This document shows positions 1-40,098 of a stretch of 64,000 bases of DNA, piece by piece. Position 1 is the first letter of the stretch; every line of letters begins with the position of its first letter. Under the pieces are notes generated by a model. It saw only the letters and a program-made list of their open reading frames with translations, ran no database searches and was not told the DNA's origin. Source of the stretch: Pseudorasbora parva (lineage: Eukaryota; Chordata; Actinopteri; Cypriniformes; Gobionidae); the NCBI RefSeq assembly GCF_024679245.1, contig NC_090179.1:7503327-7567326 (forward strand), written 5' to 3'. Both the position numbers and the translations under genes were made by a program.

Positions 1-775
1 ATAATGGACACCAATTTGCACTGTTGAAAGATTTTCATTCTGTTGACAACACATTAAACAGCGGTGATCAGATTGGCGATTGACCCTTGTGCAGTGTATT
101 CGCAGCTGTTCATTCTCTTGGCTGGCGCAGATCTAAATGACCCTACCGGAACCAGTTCATTATCTGGGCTGGAGTGTAATTAAATGTGTTTTTAACCTTG
201 TTACACTACTTATGGTTTCTTCTTAGGAAAACAAAAACAAATATCAAACACATTTTTTATTGATATCGATTACGTGTCTATTGCAGTACATATCGTTATC
301 GTTTTATTGCCCACCCCTAGGTCATGAACATATCAATGCAATCAACACACTACAATGGACATTTCAATACAGCATCATTATGCACCTATTCAGAAAAAAG
401 TGCACCAGTTTGTAATGTTTATTTTTACAAGTCCAGTGTAGACCACCTTAAGTAGTTGCGTCTGGTGCAAGCGAAGCACTCTAGACAGAGTGTTGGCTAC
501 TGATTTACTTACTCATGACTCATAGCAACAAATCTAGAAGTATTCCTAATATGTTGAGCCAGCCTTTTATTGAAAGTAGTACTTTAACCTGTTGAGACTG
601 AGCTGTAAGAGCTGTATTTGTGATTATTGCGTTACAGGACGTGCAGCACGAAAAAGGGGCATTTGCAAAATATGTTTTATTTTTGTGATTCCGCTAGGTG
701 TCATTAGTCAATTAAATTTAAATTTTTATCATTTCTGAATCTCTCTTTTTTATGGTCTCTTCTTTTGAGCAGCAG
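1..775. other. Upstream intron of the ferroxidase gene
   Basis: No exon is recognisable. The stretch ends in a pyrimidine-rich tract and an AG acceptor at 774-775. The exons for domain 1 and most of domain 2 must lie before position 1. AT-rich intronic sequence; no repeat family is confidently identified. Confidence 0.6.
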
Positions 776-28112
<27,337 letters not shown>

Positions 28113-28440
28113 AAAGTGATAAAAGGATAATAGTGACTTTAAGTACAACAGAATAAATATTCATTGTTACTCGCTACTTAGATACCTCATCTGGCATTTC
28201 CCATTGTATAGCTATTAGTTAAACAAAAGGTTTTAAAGGAAAACAACTTGGAAAATGGAAAGAAAAGAATGTCATACTAAAGATAATTCTTCCAAATTCT
28301 ATTTAACATCCAAGGAATCATCTTTAATTTGGTTATATATAATGTTAATAAAATCAAAGATTAGAGAAGAATGTACTATTAAAAAAAGCCCATTGTGTCT
28401 GCTAAAACAATAAATATTACAGATTTATCCTAAATAAAAT
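28113..28440 (+). other. 3' UTR with several AATAAA signals
   Basis: AATAAA occurs at 28152-28157, 28347-28352 and 28409-28414. Any could set the 3' end. The CACTG-type element begins about 28507, so the transcript probably ends before it. Confidence 0.5.
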
Positions 28441-28506
28441 AAATAAATTGTAGTTGACAAAATTCTGATCTACAGGATTAAAGAAAACAAAAACGTCTTT
28501 AAACGT

Positions 28507-30916
28507 ACACTGTAAACAAATGCTGAAAAAAAACGGCCACATTTTGACAGTAACATGCTGTTTTCCATTAAAACAGTAATATACCGTAGAAAATAATGCA
28601 TTCTGGGTAATATTTGTAATTTTCGAGAAAATAGCCTACAGTAATATACTGTGAATTACCACGCTTAAAGTCGACACTCAGAGGCTGTGTTCAAAATCAC
28701 TCCCTATCCCCTTATTCCCTATTCCCTACACTAGTTCACTGATATAGACCACTCGACAGAGAGAGAGGAAAGAAGAGAGTGAATTCAGACACTGATGAAT
28801 ACCTGCTGTTATCACTGAAGGAAAGAGAAACATCACCAGAAGAAAGTTGATTTCATCAACTGAAGATATAGAGAAGACATTAAATCTCTGAAGATCTCAG
28901 CAGAGGATTAAACAACTCCACAAACATCATTACCAGCTTCACACATTACTAACCAGACTGGCTTTATTTCTATTTCACATAATTTTATAATGTCAGTATT
29001 GCAACAACCAAATTTGAAGAGCATGGGAACAGCTTGTGGTCAAAACGTCTCAATCATTCGGACTCACATAGACATCAAGAATCGGCGAATGAATCTCAAC
29101 CATGGTGACAATCAAAACTCCCAGCATGCATTGCAGCACGAATACATTATGGTGCTGACTAGCCTGGTTATTTTCTTTAATTCTTACTATTTGCCTTTTT
29201 TTTTGGTGTTGTTTTTGTGTTGACTTTAAGTATTTAGTGTTAATTAAGTGTTTTGTGATGTTTAGAGTTGATCTGTTTGTTTTTTTGTATTGATTGTCAC
29301 CATTGTTGAGATTCATATGCTGATTCTTCATATCTATGCGAGGCTAAATGACAGCAGAGAGCAAACTATTCTTGGAAATCAGGAGTTTAAAAAATCATTC
29401 ATAACTGTTTCCCAATCACTGCTTAGTTTTTTCAGAAGTGTGTCAGTTAAATAACATAAAATAAGATTAAATGTATGTGGTTTTAAAAGAATGGGTTTGT
29501 TTCAGGAAGAAATCCTGGACAAGATTAACAAACTAAACATTAGGGCTGTAACGATATGCGATATGAAATCGAAATCGCAATACGCAGGTCCACGAACCTG
29601 TATCGCGATGTGAGAAGGCAGAATCGCGACACACCCCTTCCAACTCCCAGAATTATCCTTCCTGTCCAGGTCCAATTTTTAAGTCAGCAGTATGGCAACA
29701 TTTCAGCTACCCGGTGGAGAACAAGGATGGCAATCGTGTAGTTGACAAGACCCACACAATTTGCCGTAAGTGTTTCAAGAAGCTTCCCCAACCGGCTGGC
29801 AACGTGGTGTGAGCGTGGCGTTTCTGTTGCGTGTCATCCGCGGGGCGGCTGCGTGGCGTTTTCTCTTTCTTTGCACACCAGAAGCGTGTCTGACGCGGCG
29901 CTTCTGTTGGTATTGATGTACAGGAGGCCCTATACTTCATGTTAAATATATATTGCCTATTGGTACCGCAAAGAAAACGTCGGCAGTAGCCTATTGACCA
30001 TACAGATATATGGTATTGACGGCAAAATAGGCTACAGAATACTGTACAGAATAAAACTGTTTTGTCCCCCCCATATCGAGGTTTGTATCGTACCGTGGGT
30101 CAAAAATCGTGATGCGAACCGAATCGTGGGTTTGGTGTATCGTTACAGCCCTACTAAACATCCTATTACAATTATAGCAAAACATAACCAATAACTTCTG
30201 ACCATTTTTTTCTTGGCTTTTTTGCTACAATTAATGTGATTAAGAAACACACAGTTATAGCAGACAAATAAATACTGTCATAACAAAGTCCAGGGTAAAG
30301 AGCCCAACTGAAGCAAACACTGATAGCGATAAGGGTGACCAAATATTTTCTATTAAACATCAACACCTAAAGATCTGATAATTCTCAATAAGAGCTTCTG
30401 TAGACGTCTGACAGAAATAAAGTCAGTCTGGTTAGTAATGTGTGGAGCTGGTAATGCTGTTTGTGGAGTTGTTTAATCCTCTGCTGAGATCTTCAGAGAT
30501 TTAATGTCTTTTTTTATCTTCAGTTGATTTCATCTAAAGCTGTGGCTGAAGTCAGTTGTAGTTCTTGTGTTTCTCTGTCCTTCAGTGATTCTTGTTAACA
30601 GGTGTTCTCAGTTATCACTTAATTAATCTCTTAATTATCTCATGAACTTCATCAATGCTTCAATTACTCTAACACTCTGTAGTGTGTACACTCTTCAGTG
30701 TTCATTTAAAACTGAAGATTTTGCTGTGGGGTTAAAAGGGTTAAAGTTAAAGTCATGTTTCTAATTCATTTTACTACTACACCTTACACATGTGAAATGA
30801 CTCAAATTAAGTTTTACGAATATAAACAGTAGAGGGCTGTAAATTAACAGTACATTGCTGGCAACCACAACTGCCAGTAGATTACCGTTATTTTACGGCA
30901 CAATTTTTTACAGTGA
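28507..30916 (+). mobile_element. CACTG-family element, copy 2, long inverted repeats
   Basis: Begins CACTGTAAAC and ends TTTTTTACAGTG. About 28840-28975 is the inverse of 30415-30560, so the family has long terminal inverted repeats of roughly 500 bp with gaps. CACTG ends suggest EnSpm/CACTA-like mobilisation (inference). The middle is split by the hAT insertion 29541-30153. Confidence 0.65.
29541..30153 (+). mobile_element. Nested hAT element with BED-finger remnant
   Basis: Ends TAGGGCTGTAACGATA and TATCGTTACAGCCCTA with exact 8 bp duplications CTAAACAT (29533-29540, 30154-30161). At 29688-29790 it encodes FKSAVWQHFSYPVENKDGN, then THTICRKCFKK, a BED-type zinc finger start typical of hAT transposases. 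The rest of the transposase is deleted. Sister copies at 13850-13885 and about 53080-53100 keep the empty site. Confidence 0.88.
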
Positions 30917-32080
30917 AGGTCGTATAAACACTGGATCAGTTGGAATGCTGTCAGATATTGTCAGGTCCCTCTCATGCTGTGTGTACTCTGCATCTTTTAC
31001 CATTGTTAATGTGTATAAGTACGTTGATTAATGAGTATGTGAATGTGTGAGTTAAGTATTATTTACAGTTGAACTGTTTTTTATTTTATTTTGAATCTTA
31101 TTGTTCTTTGTTTTGTTTTGTTTTTATAATTAACTGGGGGATAATTATTATTAAAAATGTTCTCCACTTGAATAAAGCAAATCCGTTGTTAATAATAAAG
31201 AATATGAATAAAAATTAAGAGCTGAAATATTATCTGTAATTATTACAATAGCTACCTTTAAAAAGCTGTAGCACAACATCGTACCTCCTGCTGAGAAATG
31301 GTCCGTCAATGCGCTCAGGCAAGCGTTATCCATCGCTGGTTTTCCATTTATCCCAGACCCAAAGGAATTTAAAAGCGCAACTTAAAGATCAGCGTGTTCT
31401 CCAAAACTCTCACTCTCACGCCGCATTTAGCGTTCTCCCAGCAACACGCAAACTAGGCCTGTCATTTTTTTAAAAAATCTAATTTGAACGGATACCAAAT
31501 ATCAACCAATATATTTGAATATCTACGACCCCATATATATATATATTTAAAAAAAAAAAAAAAAACGGACACCGCCTTAACGGAGATTCAATCACAAATG
31601 CATTTGTACATACATAACAGTCTGACAGTCAGAAACAGGACTCAGGCCACAGGCTGTATGGAAAATAAATTGTTAACTTAATGTTTGAAACAGCAGGTTA
31701 TCAACTTAAGTGTAAATTAAGATATGAAGTGCCACTATATGCAATCATCACAGCTTTCAGTTTGTCTACCGCATCGGATGTCGATGACGTCCTCTCCAGC
31801 AGCTGGAATTTGTTTACGGATGCCATAGCAACTCTCAGCGGCCACCAGGACTTATACGTTACGGTTTTATAAAAGCTATTTATTTGTTGTAAACTGTATT
31901 AATCATCTCAGAAAAAAAAAAATCTAATGTCAGGTGCAGTTTAAGTAGTTGACTGTTTGCTAGGTTTAGGGACAGATCATTTTGCCAAAATTATCTTCAT
32001 AAATTCTTACGAAATAAAAAGTTTATCCCTTTTAATGTACTGAGATGAGAAAATGAGAAAAATGTACTTTCCTCTCTTGT
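30917..32080. other. Intergenic, unassigned
   Basis: AT-rich DNA with a short TA run near 31530. No gene or clear repeat boundary. Confidence 0.45.
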
Positions 32081-32339
32081 CAACATGCTTGGTGCATGTG
32101 AGCGTGGCGCGCACTCTTCAGTGGTGAAAGTGTTGGCTTATTCCAGTCGACAGTTATCGCAGCCGCAGACATTAGTTCTGTGGCTGCTCGCAATAATTCC
32201 ACGGCCTCTTCGACAGTGACTTTTAGCCTACCTTTCCTCCTCTCACAGGTGAGTATAGCTTCTTCTGTCCACGCTTCCAATATTTCTGTTCTTTCTGGCT
32301 TTTATTCTCAGTTAAATCCATCTAGCTATACAATATTAT

Positions 32340-32900
32340 ATTTCTCCTCTGCTATTCGAGCACGTCCAAAGCGTGAGGATGCCTCCGCAAATTGTGAGGA
32401 TGCCTCTTTAATTTCTCCTCTGCTATCAGCACTGACCCAATCATGAGGCTGCCTCCGCAAACGGTCCTGCCTCCCACCCCCATTCTCTTTCATTTCTCCT
32501 CTTTTATAGGTGCAGACCCATGCGTGAGGCTGCCTCCGCAAACGGTCCTGCCCCCCACCCCCTTCTCTAGTAAATTCTCCTCTGCTATAGGTGCAGACCA
32601 AGCGTGAGGCTGCCTCCGCAAACGGTCCTGCCCCCCACCCCCTTCTCTAGTAAATTCTCCTCTGCTATAGGTGCAGACCAAGCGTGAGGCTGCCTCCGCA
32701 AACGGTCCTGCCCCCCACCCCCTTCTCTAGTAAATTCTCCTCTGCTATAGGTGCAGACCAAGCGTGAGGCTGCCTCCGCAAACGGTCCTGCCCCCCACCC
32801 CCTTCTCTAGTAAATTACTCTAGTAAATTACTTTACCTCATGCTAAAGGTGCAGACCAAGCATGAGGCTGCCTCTGCAAATGGTATGCCCCCCACCCCCC
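32340..32900 (+). repeat. 80 bp tandem repeat in the LINE 5' region
   Basis: GAGGCTGCCTCCGCAAACGG recurs with starts near 32443, 32524, 32604, 32684, 32764 and (diverged) 32862. The spacing is exactly 80 bp in the middle copies. The units precede LINE ORF1 and resemble the promoter monomers some LINEs carry (inference). Confidence 0.85.
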
Positions 32901-32956
32901 TCTCTCTTTAATTACTCCTCTGCTATCTGATTGTTCCTGATCGATTGGTCCTGTCT

Positions 32957-32965
32957 GTCTGCTGC

Positions 32966-32998
<33 letters not shown>

Positions 32999-32999
32999 C
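32957..32999. repeat. (CTG)n microsatellite
   Basis: CTG/CTT trinucleotide run of about 43 bp between the tandem units and ORF1. Confidence 0.85.
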
Positions 33000-33189
33000 T
33001 GCCTACCTCAGGGTTTGTAGCTCTGTATAGCTGTGTTTGAATCTCTATTTGATATATTTTCTTTGTTATCTACACTACTAAATATAACTTACTCATCACA
33101 TTTAGACAACTGTGGTGAGTTAGATTAATAAAAAGACTCCATCAGACAACTGTGGTAAGTTTTGGATTCATCAACAAATACGGTAAGCC

Positions 33190-33987
33190 ATGTCTTCTTC
33201 TCCTGTCATTGTCACTTGCACTGCATGCTACATGTTTAGCATATCTATCTCCATTGGCGAACAGGGGTTCACATGTGATAAATGTAAGGAATTAATCAGG
33301 CTGACGGAGAAGATTTCAGATTTAGAGACACGCATCCAAGCTTTTTGTGAGAGTATTGAGAATGTAACAGCTTTAGATACTGCTTTGCATGCGACTAGCT
33401 TAGTGAACACTCATTGTTTGGTTCCGGCTGAGCCCGCGCAACAGGGCTGGGTGACGATGAGAAAGCATAGTCGCGGATCAAAAAACCACTCTTCCGTTCC
33501 GATTAGAATATCAAACAGGTTCTCCCCACTCAGTGACGCACCCACTGAGGATCCTGTTGAAAGTGCCCTAGTTATTGGCGATTCTATTACACGGAACGTG
33601 AAAATAGAGACACCAGCCACCATAGTCACATGTTTACTGGGGGCCAGAGCGCCTGACATCAAAGCAAATGTAAAAGTGCTGGCTAAAGCTAATCGTAAAT
33701 TCTCTAAGATTATTATTCACGTTGGCACTAATGATGTTCGACTTCGCTAGTCGGAGATCACCAAAATTAACATTAAAGAGGTGTGTAAACTTGCAAGTAC
33801 GATGTCAAAGGCAGTATTTTTCTCTGGTCCCCTCCCTGCTAAAAGGAGTGATTACCAGATTACCATCCCTCCTGGGCTGGTGCTGCTCTTCTCTCTAGTA
33901 ATTTGGCACATAGTCTTAGAGCTAAATCTTGACTCACTGGGGCCAGGTCAGGAAGCAGACAAACTGGCTAAACCAGCTGTCTGCTAG
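33190..33987 (+). pseudogene. LINE ORF1: zinc-ribbon plus SGNH esterase-like domain, one nonsense codon
   Basis: Starts at ATG 33190. A C-x2-C...C-x2-C pair (CTAC, CDKC) is followed by a short coiled segment ([12 protein letters not shown]) and then an SGNH-hydrolase-like domain. That domain has [12 protein letters not shown] (catalytic Ser block), GARAPDI and HVGTNDVR (GxND block). This layout is known for ORF1 of CR1/L2-like LINEs. TAG at 33748-33750 interrupts it; the same frame stays open to 33987 (KAVFFSGPLP), so a single base change broke the ORF. Confidence 0.75.
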
Positions 33988-34172
33988 CTGTCTCATGTCA
34001 CCAAAGTCAGCTAAATCCCAGCACATAGAGACTCTTTCACCTAGATATTATCACATTGAGACTGTGTCTGTTCCCCGAATAAGTAAATAAAAAAAAAACA
34101 TCAAAACCATTCAACAGTAAAAATTTAATTGATGTCCAACAAATAAACAACAGATATAATACGGATGAACAA

Positions 34173-35525
34173 TTGATAAAGCTTGGGTTGCTGAATATTC
34201 GAACCCTTTCTCCAAAAATGCTTATTGTTAATCATATGATTATAGCTCATAACTTAGATGTGCTGTGTTTGACAGAAACCTGGCTAAAACCTGATGATTA
34301 CATTACTTTAAATGAGTGCACCCCCCGAGATTATTGTTACAAACATGAGCCACGTCTGAAAGGTAAAGGGGGAGGTGTTGTTATAATTTATAATAATATT
34401 TTCAGTATTACCCAGAAGTCTAGTTTCAAATATAATTCCTTTAAAGTTTTGGTGGTTTACGTAACGCTGTGTAGTGTAAATGATAAATCCCGATTGACAT
34501 TTGTGTTGGCTACTGTATACAGGCCACCAAGGCACAATGCAGACTTTATCAAAGAATTTGCTGGTTTTCTATCAGAGTTAGTATTAGCTGTAGATAAAGT
34601 ACTAATTATTGGTGATTTTAATATCCACATAGACAATGAAAAAGACGCATTGGGATTGGCATTTAGAGACATTCTAAACTCTATTGGAGTTAGACAACAC
34701 GTATCGGGACCCACTCATCGCCTTAATCATACATTAGATCTAATAATTTCACATGGAATAAATGTTGATACTGTTAAAATTCTACAGCAGAGCCATTACC
34801 TAATATCATGTATACTTAATTTACCGAAGGCTGCAAAGCCATCCCCTCGCTTCAAATATGGCAGGACGATAATCGCTGCGACTAAAGATTGCTTTGTACA
34901 TAATCTTCCTCATCAGTTCCATCTCCTCAGCATTACAGATAGCCAAGAGGAACTTGATGCTGCAACAGAAACTATTGACTCTCTCTTTACTAGCACTTTA
35001 GACATAGTTGCTCCCCGGCACTTAAAGAAGATTAAAGCAAATAATCCAACGCCGTGGTACAACGAGCACACTCGGGCCCTTAAAACAGCAGCCAGAAAAA
35101 TGGAGCGCAGCTGGAAGAAAACAAAACTGGAGGTTTTTCACAATTTGTGGAAAGAGAGCATGATGGCATATAGAAAGGCCATAAAAACTGCTAGATCTGC
35201 TTATTTCTCAACTCTTTTAGAAGAAAACAAACACAACCCTAAGTATTTATTCGATACAGTGGCTAAATTATCAAAAAATAAAGCTTCAGCTTCTGACGTT
35301 TGTAAACAACACAGCAGTAATGACTTTATGAACTTCTTTACTAGTAAGATTGATAATATTAGGAATAAAATTATAACCATGCAGCCGTCTACTACAGTAT
35401 CACTTCAGACAGAGCATTGTAGTGTCACTGAGGAAAAATTACACTCATTCACTGCTATAGGAGGAGAAGAATTGGCTAAACTTGTTAAAAGTACATGCAC
35501 CATTAAAACACACTGTTACGAGTGA
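34173..35525 (+). pseudogene. LINE ORF2, 5' part: apurinic-type endonuclease, no reverse transcriptase
   Basis: 450 codons. Endonuclease motifs are NIRTLSP, LTETWL (catalytic Glu), ATVYRPPR, IIGDFNIHID and LDLIIS. The usual SDH motif near the end is reduced to QQSHYLIS, so the catalytic Asp appears lost. A linker follows (PWYNEHTRALKTAARKMER, FFTSKIDNIRNKI), then the frame ends where the reverse transcriptase should begin. A 5'-complete but 3'-missing LINE is the reverse of the usual truncation. Clade is probably CR1/L2/Rex-like (inference). Confidence 0.82.
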
Positions 35526-35529
35526 GCGA

Positions 35530-35640
35530 GCTGCCTGTGACAAGATGGCCGCAAGTTGCGGATGGCTACCTCCATTGGCCAACAGCGCGCACGAGACATC
35601 TAGCCTTTATTATGGATATCTATGCTGAAAACCATCAGTC
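35530..35640. repeat. Repeat shared with 47165-47255
   Basis: GCCTGTGACAAGATGGCCGC and, downstream, ACATCTAGCCTTTATTATGG are present at both places with a different middle. It abuts the LINE break and may mark the element that replaced the LINE 3' half. Confidence 0.6.
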
Positions 35641-35914
35641 ACAGTGGTGACGAGAACCACGTGATGATTCAAAGCTCATCATAAGCAGCGTTTAGGAGAA
35701 CGATATTAATTTATTGTCAGGCACAGAAACACTAAACACCAAACATGGCAAGACACAATGTTTTAAAAATGCAATAAACACTAATTTAACAACATATATA
35801 TATATAACAAAAAACCCTAATGCACATAACTAATTACACAAAAACTAAGAAGAAAATACACCAAAATGTGAAGTGTCACACAGGGGATTCTGAGAATGTC
35901 AAGTAGAATTTTTT

Positions 35915-38900
35915 CACTGTAAATTACACAATGATTTGTTCTTTTTCACTTCCACATACCGTTGTTTTCACAGGAAAATGCTGTCAGCTGTGGTTTTGTA
36001 AGGTCCATCCGTTAGCCTAAAATCAGAATCTAACGGCCTGGTTGAAGGACTTCTGCGTGTAAGAATTTTCAGCATTTCTCTTAAATTCACTTAATTTATT
36101 GATCTCAAATTTCAAATCTGACTCCATGAATAAATTTTATCTGACTCAAATTATATGTGACTTCATTAAATTTGGTACATTTGTAACTTAACAGCTGATC
36201 ATTATTTTAGTTGTGATTTAATTTAGATTGTTGATTTCTCTTCCGCTCGCTCATGATCGCAAACTGGCCAGTTCAAATATTAGTCAGAGGATTGCAGAGT
36301 GAATATTTTACCTTTAAGTGGTCGCACATGCTTACTCAACAAAAATAATAATTTTAATAGTCATGAAAAGCTGCAACTTGCTAATACAGCGATAGAAATC
36401 AGATTCTCTCATAATGCTGTGCCCCATGCTCCTGTCATTGAGTCCTCAGTTTGATCTATCCTGGTCCAAAGATTTACGGAAATAAAGGACTCCTGCATTG
36501 ATACATACTAGAAAATTGATTTCAGAATAATACAAGATGAATCGGTAAACATTTATTTTGGACAGAAAGAACTTAAATAACATAATTAAACACAAATCCA
36601 TAGTACGCAACTGTCAGCATAAAAATATGCAAAGTAATATGAAAATAGTTAAAAAGAGTGATATCTGGCACAATACACATGGCACAATGGTTTCAGGGGA
36701 GATTTTAGATATCTTTGAAGAGACCTGAGAAAGAGAAGCCCAGAATTCTCAAATGTTTCAATCGTTCTTATCCTAGTGACTATAGTGAAATTGAGACAAA
36801 TTTACCAATCACACTGAGGCCTTTAAAAAGAAATCAAACATGAAAAGGAAAAACAATAGATTTCCAAAATACATCATCTGCAGTATATCTGCATTCTGTG
36901 ACTTGAATCAGTGGTTAAGGTTGGGGTAGGGGAGAGGGGAGAAGGGGGAAGGGAGATGGTGAATAACTGTACAGTATACCTTACAGTAACTTATTACTTT
37001 TTGCTTTAGTGTAAGGCATTACTAATCAATTTTCAGTAATATTTTACTCGGTACATTTCCAGTAACGCTTGCGCCCCCCGCCCCCCCCCCCCCCCTCCCT
37101 TAAAAGAAGGTTTAAAGGCTCTGTCGTTTCAAAGAATAGCACGACGACAAGCGCGTTGAAGAACAGACGAGAGACAAGGCGCGCGCTGCTGAGCCAAACT
37201 ATAAGCCTAATGCTTATAAACAACACTTGGGTGAAGATGACAGAATAAGACTACTGCACACCGTGACACCGTTGTTTAGATTTTTTATAGTAATAAAGTA
37301 GTTCAGTTAGAGAACAGGCCGTTGGAATAAAAACGGAAGGTGTCTGCTAAGCATGAGCCGAACATGTGATCTTGAGCTGACAGATGATCGTGGAAGATTT
37401 GGTTTCAAAGTGAAATGTAAAAGCGCCCATTAAAGGGGGTTTGTCATTGTGTTGTGTATTTCATTAAGAATAATAGGCTAATTTTAAACCGAAACTAAAA
37501 TCTGCTTGGCGGCACAGAGCGCGCATTTACTAACGCACTGGCGCGTTTTCAGTTCATATGGAAGCTTAACAATTATAAGAATTCTTTGAAAGCACTCGCT
37601 TTGCATCCGCTCCCGTTATTAATGCCCAAGCGGGAGTGCGCATGTTCCTTTCGGTTAAATAGAATGAATCTTAAATAGAATTAAATAGTGATTTAAAAGC
37701 CCAGATATGCCTACCGGTGATGTCATCACACTTAACCGGTGGGAAAATGTCCCCACCGTCTCATCCCTACTGTACATTCGCGAGATGGATGCGCATTGCT
37801 TAGTTTATCAGAGATAAGGACAAGAACGTAGGCTAGTCAAATGTAAATGCAGCCAAATACAACCTTTTTCTAAAACCGAAATAACTATCTCGCAACTATG
37901 TCGCAACAATAAGAAAAGAACAAATGCGCATATTGTCATAACTTAGAGTTTACACAGTTCTGTTGTGTCTATGAACAGACCTAAACTATTCCCAGATATT
38001 GCCAGATAATCACTTTACCTCTAAAATAATAGGCCTACTTATAACAGAGTTGGATCGTCATGATTTCTTGCATTGTCTTTAGCATTCACTTTTTTGCCAA
38101 TTCTCTATTGTTAGCCTGGATAGCCCATGTCATTATGCTTCATCATATCCTTCTACTGGATGTAAAATACTCTGCCTACATCTCAGAATGTTAAGAGCTA
38201 CTTCTGAAGTTATTTTGGTGAAAGTAACTCAAAAGTAATACAGGAGTAATGTAACATATTACAATTCTGAGACAGTAATATTGTAATGTAATGAATTACT
38301 TTTAAATAGCAGTAATAAGTAATCTATAATATATTACAGTTTGGAAGTAACTTGCACAACACTGGATCTAACCTTATGACTGTGAAATTTACAACAACAA
38401 AAAAACTATGTAAAATCCCTACAAGATATGTATTGTAAATCCCAATAATTTTTTTTTGTTTAAATCCCAGTAAAATAACTTTACAAATAAAATATGTATA
38501 ATAAGTCACTTTACAAGTTTATGCACTCAAAAAAAAAAACATGTCTTAACAAGTATTTGAAAAGCATATAAATTTCCTGTGCATTTGGATTACATATTTT
38601 AACACAAACAAATTAATAATGTAATGAAATTATTTATAAGTCATACATTGATAAAACAGTTTATGTATTTAATTGTTTTAATAAACTGAATGTGATTCAT
38701 ATGCCAGTTATACGTAAATTAAACAGTTAAGAATTATGTAGTGTGCTCACTGCTAAGTTTTTCTGTGTACTATTATGCATACTTCTTAACTGTTTAATTA
38801 GCGTATAACTGCCATTTATGAATCACATTCAGTTGAATAATTTATGTTAAAATTATGTAATCCAAATGCACAGAAAATGTATCATTTTAAAAGTTTTGAG

Positions 38901-39170
38901 GACAAATCTAAAAAAAATTTTTTTTTAGTTTTTTTTCTTCTATTTTTATATACAACACAGTTATGTGAAATTAACAAAAAATGTAGACTTAGCAGTTGTT
39001 TTATATGATTAGTCATTGTAAAGCAATTAGCATATTTCGTCAGTAAAGTTATCTACTGTGCTGCTTTATTTTCTACAGGAATTCTCTGGTAACCACAGCT
39101 GCCAGCATTGTCCTGTGAAAACAGCAGTATGTGGAAGTGAAAAAGAACAAGTCATTGTGTAATTTACAGT
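35915..39170. mobile_element. 3.3 kb CACTG-ended element
   Basis: Left end CACTGTAAATTACACAATGA. The right end is the inverse, CATTGTGTAATTTACAGT. Inverted similarity covers about 85-90 bp at each end. No transposase ORF. Internal 36960-37090 and 38200-38365 contain TTACTTT-rich hAT-like repeat arms, and 38574-38880 is an imperfect inverted repeat. Confidence 0.65.
38574..38880. repeat. Imperfect inverted repeat
   Basis: Arms around 38574-38725 and 38785-38880. The left arm has TGTGCATTTGGATTACATA and the right arm the inverse, ATGTAATCCAAATGCACA. Confidence 0.6.
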
Positions 39171-39498
39171 AAAAAACAGGAATATGTCCTTTGGTGATCT
39201 GCTGATTTATCCAGTGCAACCTCTAGATGGCAGTAGTGCACTGCAAGACAATGAGTGCTTCTAAATGCTCAAATGAATGAATACTCAATTTTCATTTCAG
39301 TTAAAACATCCATTTTTAACATACAATGGACTATCAAAATTTAAACAACACACAAAAAACATAATTATGTTGCCTGAAGAATTTCTTTCATTTGCATATA
39401 TTAAATGAGAAAAATATATATCAATCCAGAAGTTTCATAGACAAATGTGTAAATGCTCTAAAAGGGTTAATTATGTATGATATATGTATGCATGTATG

Positions 39499-39503
<5 letters not shown>

Positions 39504-39561
<58 letters not shown>
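39504..39561. repeat. (TA)n microsatellite
   Basis: About 58 bp of TA. Confidence 0.9.
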
Positions 39562-39565
<4 letters not shown>

Positions 39566-40098
39566 TTTATTTTTATTTTTTTTATTTACAGAGGCAATAC
39601 AGAAAGCAAGTTGAGTCGAAGGTGGGCATTTTCAAAAAGTGCGGAGGGGACATGTCCCCTGTAATCCATTGCACCTCTATTAACAACACATAATTTAATA
39701 ACTTATCATCATTTATGGGTAAATTAACGTATTACAGGTCCTTCTCAAAAAATTAGCATATTGTAATAAAGTTCATTATTTTCCATAATGTAGTGATAAA
39801 AACTAAACTTTCATATATTTTCATTCATTGCACTCCAAATGAAATATTTCAGATCTTTTATTGTTTTAATACTGATTTTGTCATACAGCTCATGAAAACC
39901 CAAAATTCCTGTCTCAAAAAATTAGCATATCATGAAAAGGTTCTCTAAAAGAGCTATTAACCTAATCATCTGAATCAACTAATTAACTCTAAACACCTGC
40001 AAAAGATTCCTTTTAAAAACTCCCAGCCTGGTTCATTACTCAAAACCGCAATCATGGGTAAGACTGCCGACCTGACTGCTGTCCAGAAGGCCATCATT

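Noticed and set aside
1..240. Possible upstream ferroxidase exon
   Set aside because: No frame gives domain 2 motifs or matching splice sites.
31681..31872. 63-residue plus-strand ORF
   Set aside because: No homology recognised, no splice or promoter context, length expected by chance.
32326..32681. Minus-strand ORFs with repeated GEFTREGGGGQDRLRRQPHAW
   Set aside because: Shadow of the 80 bp tandem repeat in the LINE 5' region.
32340..32900. CRISPR-like regular repeats
   Set aside because: Units are head-to-tail 80 bp copies without unique spacers, in vertebrate DNA.
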